A DNA stretch of 64,000 nt from M3007 sp964550795. Its GTDB lineage: Bacteria; Bacteroidota; Bacteroidia; Chitinophagales; Saprospiraceae. This document shows, piece by piece, positions 17,393 through 25,616 of this stretch. The stretch is from assembly GCA_964550795.1 (NCBI GenBank), contig CAZKBH010000001.1:62001-126000 (forward strand), given 5' to 3'. The notes beneath the pieces were generated by a model, which worked only from the letters and a program-made list of their open reading frames with translations, was not told the DNA's origin and ran no database searches. The translations under genes and the position numbers were made by a program. Position 1 is the stretch's first letter. Each line of letters begins with the position of its first letter.

Positions 17393-19178
17393 ACTTCACC
17401 CTCACCTCATAGGGCATCCGCAACAAAATCCCATTGTTTTGGCGGAAGCCTTGCATGGTTTTGTAGAGCGGATAAAATTCTCCTAGTTCTTGCCGGATTG
17501 CCCAAGCCCGCACGTTTTCGTCGCGGTCATCTTTGTTCATGAGCTGGTCGAGCAGTTGTTCCAGTCCGGTTTTGGTTTGTGGATATTCTGCGGTGCGGTA
17601 TTTTTCGAGGTTGGCCAGCTTAGCGGCAGCGGAAAGCGCACGATCCAGGTCGCCAAGTTCATCCACCAGACCTAATTCTTTTGCTTTGGCGGCAGGCCAT
17701 ACGCGGCCCTGCGCCACCTCGTTGATCTGTTCCACGGTACGTTTCCGACCCACGGCTACTTTGCCAAGAAAATCCTGATAAATCCAGTCCACACGGTTCT
17801 GAATCATCTGACTTTCCTCAGGAGAAAAGTCAAAGACCGTGCTTCCGAAGGCCGAGAATTTTTGCGTCCGAACGGTATCGAACGTGATCCCGAGTTTATT
17901 GCGCATGGTTTTGTCCAAAATTGGAATCATGCCGAAAACCCCAATTGAACCCGTAATGGTGGCAGGCTCCGCAAAAATACTATCCGCATGGCAGGCAATG
18001 TAGTAGCCACCAGAAGCTGCTACGTCGCCCATGCTGACCACGATGGGTTTGCCTGCTTGTTTGCAAAGATCGAGTTCGCGGAGGATGTTTTCACTGGCCA
18101 GCGAACTGCCACCCGGAGAGTTGACGCGCAATACAATGGCTTTGATCGTGGGGTCTTTGCGGATTTTGCGCAGAATTTTCACGTATTTCCCATCCATGAT
18201 CGTGCCAGGCTCTCCTTTGTCACCATCCCGGATTTCACCTTCAGCGTACACTACGGCGATTTTATCTTTGACGGAGAAGTTGGTTTTTTTGCCTTTCGCT
18301 TTGTAATAATCTTCCAAATCTACGCGGTTCAACTTGTCCTTTTCAGCAAGCCCAATGCGGTTTTTAATCATGGCAAAAACTTCATCCTCGTAGGCAAATC
18401 GGTCAATTAAGCGAGATTCTTTGGCTTTCTCAGCATCGAAGCCATCGTATCGTTCCGCAATTTGCCGAAGTTCCGCCTCCGGGATCTTGCGGCTTTTAGC
18501 CACATCGGTTATGAAAATATCGTACAGTGCGGTGAGATATTCCCGGACCTGTGTACGGTTTTCATCGCTCATTTTGTCCGCGCGGAAAGGCTCGGTTGCA
18601 CTTTTGTATTTCCCGCAATAAAAAATCCGCATCTGAATATCCATCTTGTCCAGCAGCCCTTTGAAGTAGGTGATGGTGCTGGAATAGCCCCGGAAATCCA
18701 CGACGCCTTGTGGACTCATCAGCACACTATCGGCCACAGAAGCGAGGTAGTAGGCATCCTGGGTGTAATAATGGGCGTATGAAATGATGAACTTTCCCGA
18801 AGATTTGAACTCGTCCAGGGCATTTCTGAGCGTGGCGGAACTCGCTTTGCCCAACATTACAATAGATGCATTGAGGTAGATTCCTTTGATATCGGGGTCT
18901 TCCTGAGCGCGTCGAATGGTGGCGACAATATCCGAGAGACCGAGCACGTCATTTTGCTCCAGATCGAAGGGATCCATTTGTGTGTTATTGGTCTTTTCGG
19001 GAATCTGCTTTTTGAAGTCCAGCTCCAAAACCGTGTTCGCGTCAATCTTGACTTTTTCTTTTTCGGAGGCACTTCCGGCCATGCCTACAACCCAACCAAT
19101 ACCTATAAAAACGAGCAAGCCGAGCGCAAGCGCGGTGCCGAGGCAGGAGGCGAAGAGAAACTTTATAAACTGATTCAT
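17391..19178 (-). CDS. sppA: Signal peptide peptidase SppA, 67-kDa type
   Basis: 595 residues, with an N-terminal membrane anchor (about residues 8-30) and two tandem protease-fold halves. The N-terminal half holds the lysine region FYCGKYKSATEPF (catalytic Lys of the E. coli-type enzyme). The C-terminal half has RVNSPGGSSLASE and the nucleophile region VSMGDVAASGGYYIACHAD, then TGSIGVFG. It degrades cleaved signal peptides in the inner membrane. Length is normal for the long bacterial form. Its 3' end abuts the 17-nt tandem array. Confidence 0.93.
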   Translation of the reverse strand: MNQFIKFLFASCLGTALALGLLVFIGIGWVVGMAGSASEKEKVKIDANTVLELDFKKQIPEKTNNTQMDPFDLEQNDVLGLSDIVATIRRAQEDPDIKGIYLNASIVMLGKASSATLRNALDEFKSSGKFIISYAHYYTQDAYYLASVADSVLMSPQGVVDFRGYSSTITYFKGLLDKMDIQMRIFYCGKYKSATEPFRADKMSDENRTQVREYLTALYDIFITDVAKSRKIPEAELRQIAERYDGFDAEKAKESRLIDRFAYEDEVFAMIKNRIGLAEKDKLNRVDLEDYYKAKGKKTNFSVKDKIAVVYAEGEIRDGDKGEPGTIMDGKYVKILRKIRKDPTIKAIVLRVNSPGGSSLASENILRELDLCKQAGKPIVVSMGDVAASGGYYIACHADSIFAEPATITGSIGVFGMIPILDKTMRNKLGITFDTVRTQKFSAFGSTVFDFSPEESQMIQNRVDWIYQDFLGKVAVGRKRTVEQINEVAQGRVWPAAKAKELGLVDELGDLDRALSAAAKLANLEKYRTAEYPQTKTGLEQLLDQLMNKDDRDENVRAWAIRQELGEFYPLYKTMQGFRQNNGILLRMPYEVRVK

Positions 19179-19323
19179 ACTGCTGTTTTAAAAATTGAAC
19201 TGTAGGGAAAACGAACTTTTCCGCTTGCAAAGACAATTACCTTCTATGCATTGTTTTCTAATATTCGATAAAGGACGCCCAAACGAGGAGCAGCGGGCAA
19301 ATGATACAGATGAAGGACCCTGT

Positions 19324-20949
19324 TCAGCGTTCTATTCGGACCTTTTTTAGCGACAAAAGATTGATGGCGTTGCGCGGCAGACCAGTTACATATTGCCGGG
19401 CAAACTGGGCTGTTTCGTCATAAAATAGAAAAATGACGGGCGATTCTTCGATCAAAATCCGGTCCATGGTTCGGTACAATTCATAGCGTCGCTCGGTATT
19501 GTTTTCGCGTAAGGATGCCTCGTACAATTGGTCAAATTCGGCGTTTTGGAAGCGGGTATAATTGGGTGGTGCTGCATTTTTGGAATAAAAACAGGTCAAA
19601 AAACTCTCCGCATCCGGGTAATCGGCAATCCAGGACGCCCGAAAGAACGGGGCTTGTCCGTTGCGCATCCGCTCGCGCAGAAGTGCCGTTTCGGTCATTT
19701 CCAGCGTCACTTTTACCCCCAAATCCTCCCATTGCCGGGCAATGAACGTGCAAAGATCAAGGTAGTCATTGTTGCATAGCAAAGTGATGGGCGGCAAATT
19801 TCGCCCCTTGGGAAAGCCTGCCTCGGCGAGTAAGCGGGCAGCAAGCGCCGGATCGTAGCGGTAGCCGGGCACTGCTTGCGCATCAAAAGAAGGCAAACCG
19901 CGGGGTGCAAATCCAGCATTGGCGGCTCTGCCCACATTGTTTCGCAGGGTTCGGAGCATCTGCTCCCGATCAAAACCCAGGTTCAAAGCCTTGCGTATCT
20001 TTTTGATTTGCAATGGATTAAGCGCATTTGTTTGTGTTTCTTCAATCAGAATCCCCAAATATTCGGTGTTCAAATAGGGGTTCTTTAAAAAATAAAAATC
20101 CTCCGAAAGTGCTGGTTGCAGCGTGCCATCTGGAGTCAGTAATTCGTTGATATAGGCGCTTTCAAGTCCAAAAAAATAATCGAGTTTACCTTTTTTGAAC
20201 TCAAGGAAGGCCGTTTTCCGGTCGCTGATAAACGTAGTTTTTACCGCATCGAGGTATGGCAAGCGGTTGCCCAAAGAATCACGTTCAAAGTATTGCTCGT
20301 TTTTGATGCATACAAGTGCTTGATTTTCAGCCCATATTTTCAATCTAAAGGGTCCTGTGCCCACCGGATGCCGCCGGAAATCACGCCCCCAAAATTCGCA
20401 GACTTCCCGTGGCACAATGCTGGCGTATTGCATACTCAGAATTTGCAGCATGGGTTGGAAAGGCGCGGCGAGTCGCAGGATAAAAACGGAGTCGTTCTCT
20501 GCCAAAAAGGCCGAATCGGCGGCTACACGACCTTTAAAAATCCAGGAACCTGGTTTGGGCCATGATTCGTCAAGCAGGCGCTGAAAGCTGTAAACCACAT
20601 CGTTCGCTACGAGTTTTCGGCCTTTTCCGTCCTCTTTAAAGGCCGGGTCATCGTGAAAAAAAACATCGTCGCGCAATACAAACCGATAGCGGAGTCCGTC
20701 CTCGGAAATGCTCCAATACTTTGCAATACAAGGTTTTACATTCAATTGATCGTCTAATTGAACCAGCCCATTAAACAGACAATCTATGGCCCAAATATTG
20801 TTTTGGGTCCGTGCAAAAGCAGGGTCAAGTGAGGTAATGGGGTTGTGTTGGTTGTACCGAAATGCACGCCGGGAATCGGGTAGGGTGGGGGTATCCGTGC
20901 AACTGAACAGGACAAACAAGAGGATGAACAGGACAGATGGGCGTAGCAT
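19324..20949 (-). CDS. Peptide ABC-transporter substrate-binding lipoprotein (SBP family 5)
   Basis: 541 residues. The N-terminus LLFVLFSC is a lipobox with Cys17 as the lipid-attached residue. The mature protein follows the OppA/DppA-type layout: NQHNPITSLDPAFARTQ near the start, LVQLDDQLNVKPCIAKYW, LRDDVFFHDDPAF, RRHPVGTGPFRL, then IRKALNLGFDREQML and a long C-terminal lobe (FFRASWIADYPDAESFL). It should bind oligopeptides or similar ligands outside the inner membrane. No permease or ATPase genes are adjacent, so transport partners must lie elsewhere. Confidence 0.88.
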   Translation of the reverse strand: MLRPSVLFILLFVLFSCTDTPTLPDSRRAFRYNQHNPITSLDPAFARTQNNIWAIDCLFNGLVQLDDQLNVKPCIAKYWSISEDGLRYRFVLRDDVFFHDDPAFKEDGKGRKLVANDVVYSFQRLLDESWPKPGSWIFKGRVAADSAFLAENDSVFILRLAAPFQPMLQILSMQYASIVPREVCEFWGRDFRRHPVGTGPFRLKIWAENQALVCIKNEQYFERDSLGNRLPYLDAVKTTFISDRKTAFLEFKKGKLDYFFGLESAYINELLTPDGTLQPALSEDFYFLKNPYLNTEYLGILIEETQTNALNPLQIKKIRKALNLGFDREQMLRTLRNNVGRAANAGFAPRGLPSFDAQAVPGYRYDPALAARLLAEAGFPKGRNLPPITLLCNNDYLDLCTFIARQWEDLGVKVTLEMTETALLRERMRNGQAPFFRASWIADYPDAESFLTCFYSKNAAPPNYTRFQNAEFDQLYEASLRENNTERRYELYRTMDRILIEESPVIFLFYDETAQFARQYVTGLPRNAINLLSLKKVRIER

Positions 20950-20964
20950 GGACTAATTTTTGCC

Positions 20965-20972
20965 CAAAAGTA
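20965..20972 (-). promoter_or_regulatory. -7 box TACTTTTG for the binding-protein gene
   Basis: Perfect TAnnTTTG on the minus strand 16 bases before ATG 20949. The place where a -33 element should lie is occupied by the palindrome at 20988-21020. Confidence 0.45.
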
Positions 20973-20987
20973 GGGCGGATGACCAAG

Positions 20988-21020
20988 AAAGTGTGGCACA
21001 CCTTAGGTATGCCACACTTT
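20988..21020. repeat. GTGTGGCA palindromic element, copy A
   Basis: Left arm AAAGTGTGGCACACC, loop TTA, right arm GGTATGCCACACTTT (one mismatch in 15 pairs). It lies between two divergent genes, so it is not a gene-end terminator. A longer copy lies at 36530-36590. Confidence 0.8.
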
Positions 21021-21127
21021 TCGCAGGCAATACAAGTGTTCATCACTAAATGCGCGAATCCTGCCCAGACATTCCTACCTTTAGCCTTAAAATAATATTC
21101 CTCCAATACTAAACCAGACCTAACACC

Positions 21128-21760
21128 ATGCTCGACGCAGTGAAAGCGCACCTGACCCCCGAATTTATTGGCACAGCGGCCAATTTGTATGCAGAAACAG
21201 AGCTGGGAATCTCTAAAACCATCCACAGTTTGCTCCCAACCATATTTGTTGGGTTACTCGAAAAAAGCGGCGACTCACACGCAATTGATGGGCTTTTTAA
21301 TGCGCTTGGAGGATTTGGTTCCTCCGCAAAGGCTCCACTAGACCCCTTGTTACTAACAGATAAACATTCAAACAATAGTGTGATAAGCGTCTTTTTGGAC
21401 ACCCTGTTTGGTGCCAAGGCCCCTGCAATTTCCAATGCAGTGGCTGCTTTTGCGGGTGTAAAACCAAGCACCGTTATCGCTTTGATGCCCATTGCCGGGA
21501 CATTGGCAATGCATTTACTGCAGCAAAAAATCATAGCGGAAAAGCTGAATCCATCGGGAATGGTCCGCTACCTTTTAACCCAGAAAAATATATTGATGAG
21601 TTTGCTTCCTGCCGGAGTCGCCGCGCTTTTGGGCGTAAGCAATGCAGCGGGACAGTTTTACGGGGCTGAATCCAATTCAGGCTTGCCTTGGTGGCTTTGG
21701 ATCGTTGTATTGGTGCTCGGTTTGGCGACGGCCATTTTGCTCGGTTTGCAGTTTTTTTAG
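21128..21760 (+). CDS. DUF937-family protein with C-terminal membrane helix
   Basis: 210 residues. The helical repeat region (about 1-150: FIGTAANLYAETELGISKTI, LPTIFVGLLEKSG, FLDTLFGAKAP, LMPIAGTLAMHLLQQKI) fits DUF937 (YidB-like) proteins. The end LPWWLWIVVLVLGLATAILLGLQFF is a single transmembrane helix with a very short tail, so the protein is tail-anchored. Function unknown. Convergent with the lamin-tail gene (4 bases between ends). Confidence 0.78.
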   Translation: MLDAVKAHLTPEFIGTAANLYAETELGISKTIHSLLPTIFVGLLEKSGDSHAIDGLFNALGGFGSSAKAPLDPLLLTDKHSNNSVISVFLDTLFGAKAPAISNAVAAFAGVKPSTVIALMPIAGTLAMHLLQQKIIAEKLNPSGMVRYLLTQKNILMSLLPAGVAALLGVSNAAGQFYGAESNSGLPWWLWIVVLVLGLATAILLGLQFF

Positions 21761-21764
21761 AACC

Positions 21765-24401
21765 TTAGAATCTCCCAACCACAGCAACCGCTTTTTTGAC
21801 GCGTTGGACATCTCCGTTTGGACCAAAAATTTCAAAATACAACACGTGGATTCCGGGCCTGGTTTTTACGCCTTCTCCGGCGTCCGTATCGCCATCCCAA
21901 CGCACAACCCCTTCAACGCCAATGAGTTGTTGCCGAACGAGTTGTTTGACAAGGTTGCCATCTGCGTCATAAATGCTCAAAGAAGCGGCGTATCCTTGCT
22001 GCGGCAACGTATAGTAAATTTCCAAAAAATCTTCATAACCATCCCCGTCGGGCGACAACCGAGCGACCGGGATGGAAATCAGCTCCTCAGTAGGCGCACG
22101 CTCCGCACGTGATTGGGTATTAGGCAAGGTTGGAGTACCCGGAGCGCCGGTTTTAAGCGAGCTGGCGGAAGTCCAATTCGAGGCGTCCTGCGTAGGCCCG
22201 TCGGTTCGGATCCGTTCGAGTGCAACTCCCCTTTGTTCGGAAGTGGAAAGCAGACGGTTGTGCATACCTCGGCGATAGAAAAACGAATCCACCGTTAGGG
22301 TTTGACCATTTCCAACCCAATAAATCTTGATGCTGTCCGCATTATTGTCGAGCGAAGGCAGGGCGTTTTGCAGCACATTTTTCTGGATAATATTGGCATA
22401 ATGCCCGAGTACTTTTGGGGCATCTGTACTAAAAACATGATATTCTCCGGGTAAAAAAAGTCGGTCTTGCAGAATGGGTACTACACTTGAAGTGGTGTCA
22501 GAATTGCTGGCCAGAAAAAATTCCGACCAGTCAAAAATCTTCTGGCTTCGGTTGTATAATTCAAGATAACGCGGCAGCCCGGATGCGGGGTTGAATAAAA
22601 TTTCATTTATCACAATGTCCTGAACATCAGGCTTTTCTGACAAGCCAAAGAAGGTCGAATCGGTAAATTGAAACGTATTCCCACTACAATCCTCCACCGA
22701 ATTTTCAACGCTGAGTGTATAGAGTACAGAGACTTGAAGCGGTATTGCCAGGCTAAGCCGAACCAAGGCCCGATCGTTGGGCAACTGCTCTGCGGCGGCA
22801 ACTGCAATATTGGGACTCAGTTGATACGCGGCTGCATCCTCGGCACTGGCGCGGTCTAGCCCTTCCGTAAAGGTTAAAAGTAAACTACTCGGAGATTCGG
22901 GAAAAACTTTCAGCAATTGAGGCGGAGTATTGTCCGGATCCAAAGAAAAAGACGCGTTTTGTGCTGCGGGAGTACCCCCGATTTGGGCCGGGCAGGATTG
23001 CCAGTTTTCGCCGCCCAGGCAGGGTAGGCTGGTGTTGATCCGTTCCAGAGAATACCCGCCATCGTCTTTGCCAGAAACCGTATGCCAACTCACCTCATAA
23101 GCCACACGATCAATGATATTACCCGCTAAATCACTGATCGTCAGGATGTCACTTTCATTATTCAGGATACTGGCACTGATGGAGATACCCAGCACTTTGC
23201 CTGTGGTGACGGCCTGTAAAATGGGCGCATTGGCAATGGCAGCCAGCACAACGTATTCATTGGCTTGCATAAGATAGCTCGGAAGGGTTACGGGGGCGCC
23301 GGTTGCGTCATTAAAACGCACATTGGCGAGGTCAAACACCTTATTGCTGCGGTTAAATATTTCCAACCATTCGACTTCTGGCAAACCTACACCTGGCGTC
23401 GGGTCGGCCATTATTTCTGTGATAAGGATGTCGAATTCTGTTGGAATTTCAATTTTAATATACTGGAAATCAGTGCTTTGTATGCCACTTTCGTTTCCGG
23501 CAAGGTCTTTTATGCCGTTTGTTTGTAAGGTGTATGCCCCTGTAACCAGTGCGTTTTGCAATCCAAGGGTCACTGTTTTTTGGTCTGGCGAAAGGGTTGC
23601 CGAGAGTGCCTGTCCAATAGAATTGTTGATGGTGTAATGAGCAGGATTTTCCGCGGAGGGGAGATCGAGATTTTCATTAAAAACCACGGTCACTTGGGTT
23701 GGATTATTGGCTTGAGCGGAGACTAAAACAGGCGGCTGCGTATCCGGCACATCGGGTCGAATGTTGACGTTGTCGAAATAGAAGCGGCTGGAGTTTGAAA
23801 TGGTGTACACGCATTGAAAGCCAAAAAAACGGGTGGTGCCGCCGGGCCAGGTGTTTTCGCTCAGATTAAACTGTGGTTGCAAAGCCGTTCCTACGGAGGC
23901 GGCTTCAAGCGTCCAAAGTCCTGAAGAAGAACGTGTTACCCGAAAATGAAGATTGGGTGTATTGGCAGCTAGTCCGGGCTGTCCCGTTGCAAGCAGGGTT
24001 TTAACACCTGCATCTTGCCGAAAAAAACGAATGGCATCGGCGCTGCCGGTTTCGCCCATTTCGAGGTAGTATCCGTTTGCGGTCAGGAGGTCGGTTTGAT
24101 CCAGTTGCAGGTAAATCCGCACCAAATTCTGGTTGGACGGATCAAATGCCAAGCGGACGTCAAACTCCCAAATCGTGCTGTCGGGAATATTGCCCGATGT
24201 AAAAAGCACGGATTGGCCCGCAGCCGTTGCATTGAGTTGTAATTCCCCAGCCGAATTGACGATAAAATTGGCGGCATCACCTACCCAGGCTGGGTTTTGG
24301 TCAAAATTCCCGTCAGAGAAATTATCCAGAATTTGGGCCGAGAGGATTTGAGCTGTAAAAACAACCAGGAAAAGGGTTCGAGCGATTTGAAAAAAATTCA
24401 T
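21765..24401 (-). CDS. Lamin-tail-domain surface protein with Ig-like and FlgD-type domains
   Basis: 878 residues with a signal peptide ending at about residue 22 (AQILSAQ). Order: a jelly-roll-like module (about 25-215), an Ig-like Bacteroidota module with VVFNENLDLPSAENPAHY, a lamin-tail domain (EFDILITEIMADPTPG, EWLEIFNRSNKVFDL) near 325-430, a second Ig-like module (FTEGLDRASAEDAAAYQL), a second lamin-tail domain (DIVINEILFNPASG, YLELYNRSQKIFDW) near 595-700, and a C-terminal FlgD-type Ig module (LSPDGDGYEDFLEIYY) that probably serves sorting or anchoring. It is an exported structural or adhesive protein of unknown ligand. Its ATG overlaps the 5' region of the opposite-strand lipoprotein gene. 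Confidence 0.85.
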   Translation of the reverse strand: MNFFQIARTLFLVVFTAQILSAQILDNFSDGNFDQNPAWVGDAANFIVNSAGELQLNATAAGQSVLFTSGNIPDSTIWEFDVRLAFDPSNQNLVRIYLQLDQTDLLTANGYYLEMGETGSADAIRFFRQDAGVKTLLATGQPGLAANTPNLHFRVTRSSSGLWTLEAASVGTALQPQFNLSENTWPGGTTRFFGFQCVYTISNSSRFYFDNVNIRPDVPDTQPPVLVSAQANNPTQVTVVFNENLDLPSAENPAHYTINNSIGQALSATLSPDQKTVTLGLQNALVTGAYTLQTNGIKDLAGNESGIQSTDFQYIKIEIPTEFDILITEIMADPTPGVGLPEVEWLEIFNRSNKVFDLANVRFNDATGAPVTLPSYLMQANEYVVLAAIANAPILQAVTTGKVLGISISASILNNESDILTISDLAGNIIDRVAYEVSWHTVSGKDDGGYSLERINTSLPCLGGENWQSCPAQIGGTPAAQNASFSLDPDNTPPQLLKVFPESPSSLLLTFTEGLDRASAEDAAAYQLSPNIAVAAAEQLPNDRALVRLSLAIPLQVSVLYTLSVENSVEDCSGNTFQFTDSTFFGLSEKPDVQDIVINEILFNPASGLPRYLELYNRSQKIFDWSEFFLASNSDTTSSVVPILQDRLFLPGEYHVFSTDAPKVLGHYANIIQKNVLQNALPSLDNNADSIKIYWVGNGQTLTVDSFFYRRGMHNRLLSTSEQRGVALERIRTDGPTQDASNWTSASSLKTGAPGTPTLPNTQSRAERAPTEELISIPVARLSPDGDGYEDFLEIYYTLPQQGYAASLSIYDADGNLVKQLVRQQLIGVEGVVRWDGDTDAGEGVKTRPGIHVLYFEIFGPNGDVQRVKKAVAVVGRF

Positions 24402-24415
24402 GCGATTGACTGCCG

Positions 24416-24423
24416 TAGTTTTG
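24416..24423 (+). promoter_or_regulatory. Candidate -7 box TAGTTTTG for the SH3-type lipoprotein gene
   Basis: Fits TAnnTTTG and lies 19 bases before ATG 24442. It is downstream of the alternative ATG at 24400, which it argues against. Confidence 0.45.
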
Positions 24424-24441
24424 TGCGTAAACTTACTTGGT

Positions 24442-25485
24442 ATGCAGCATTCTGTTTGTAAATTTTTCCTCCCCCTGCTTCTTCTCTTTGCTTGTAATCA
24501 GTCGCAAAAGACTGATTATCAACTATCTGTCAGGGTTTTAAAAGCCTCGCTCCGCGCGGAACCCAGCGAAAAAAGTCGCGAAATAGCAACGCTGACTAAA
24601 AATCAACTGCTCCTGGATCTTGAAGAAACAAGTTCTTTTGAATCACAAATTTCCGAGGGTGGTGCGCGGTACCAAACCCCCTGGCTAAAAGTGCAAACCA
24701 CTGACAATCAAATAGGTTGGGTACTTGCGTACGCCATAAAGCCGAACAAGGCGCAAAAAGATTGGCTCCTGCAAAAACGCCTCGACTGCTATTTTGGAAA
24801 AACCTTGCGCGCGAACCGCAACCAACTTCTGGAACAGTTTGCACAGGTTGAAACGGATGCGCAACTCGCGATGGTTTGGGATAACGCCGTGACCCTGCGG
24901 GATACCTTTTTGGAGTTACTTTCCAGCAGACCTGAACCGGGATTTCAGCCGCAGTTCGATTGGATGGCAGAGGTTTTACCCGCGTTTGTATCTCAAAAAA
25001 ACAAAGACTTTGCCTGGCCTTTTCTCTTCGCCGACTATCGAATTTTTCACGATAAAGCATTGAAAACGAACGGCTTACAGGATGATGCTTTTTTTAGCTT
25101 GTGCATGGCGGCTTATCACTTGGATAGTATCGAATCTTTCTTCCCGGTCTGGACTTTCCAATTGTCTGAATCAACTTCCGCCAGTCAGCTTGGGACTGGT
25201 CAGCATTCCGAGATGCTGCATAAAATAGATGCCGCGCTGGAAGCCGGGCCACTATTCGCTAAGCCTTTAAACCGTATGAAAGAACTGATTTTGGAGGATG
25301 TTTTTGGCAAAAAGCAGCAATACTGGCAACCAAAAGAGAAGATTGTCGCGGAGTTGGTTGAGCTTTTAAAGAATCCGCCCCGCTGCCTGAGTATTCAAGA
25401 TCGGACCGCGCTTGAAATTCGTCAAAAAATGTTCGAGGATCCGGAGGAGAACGGATTAAAAGTGAATTTAAGGAGCGGGGAGTGA
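24442..25485 (+). CDS. Lipoprotein with SH3-type domain, unknown function
   Basis: About 347 residues from ATG 24442. The N-terminus MQHSVCKFF-LPLLLLFACNQS is a lipoprotein signal with lipobox LFAC. Residues about 25-95 form a bacterial SH3-like domain (LSVRVLKASLRAEPSEKSRE, then WLKVQTTDNQIGWVLAYAI), usually a wall- or ligand-binding module. The remaining 250 residues are helical and unassigned. An ATG at 24400 in the same frame overlaps the start codon of the opposite-strand gene and gives no better signal. Confidence 0.75.
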   Translation: MQHSVCKFFLPLLLLFACNQSQKTDYQLSVRVLKASLRAEPSEKSREIATLTKNQLLLDLEETSSFESQISEGGARYQTPWLKVQTTDNQIGWVLAYAIKPNKAQKDWLLQKRLDCYFGKTLRANRNQLLEQFAQVETDAQLAMVWDNAVTLRDTFLELLSSRPEPGFQPQFDWMAEVLPAFVSQKNKDFAWPFLFADYRIFHDKALKTNGLQDDAFFSLCMAAYHLDSIESFFPVWTFQLSESTSASQLGTGQHSEMLHKIDAALEAGPLFAKPLNRMKELILEDVFGKKQQYWQPKEKIVAELVELLKNPPRCLSIQDRTALEIRQKMFEDPEENGLKVNLRSGE

Positions 25486-25503
25486 AAGAGTGACTAAGTG
25501 GTG

Positions 25504-25601
25504 GTATGGCCTTCAGGCCGTCGGGAAGTGCGCCATTTATGGCGCAGTAACATTCATCAAGGGCGTAAACGCCCTGTATCCCGACGGCCTGAAGGCCATA
25601 C
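25504..25601. repeat. Three-way-junction palindromic element
   Basis: Two perfect 23-base arms (25504-25526 and 25579-25601, outer end GTATGGCCTTCAGGCC) enclose two further hairpins: TGCGCCAT/ATGGCGCA (25529-25546) and AGGGCGT/ACGCCCT (25560-25575). Folded, this is a cloverleaf-like three-way junction. It fills the gap between a + and a - gene that converge and ends only 16 bases from the stop of the large surface-protein gene. It could stop transcription both ways, or be a dispersed mobile palindrome. Confidence 0.85.
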
Positions 25602-25616
25602 TACCATTACTACTTA

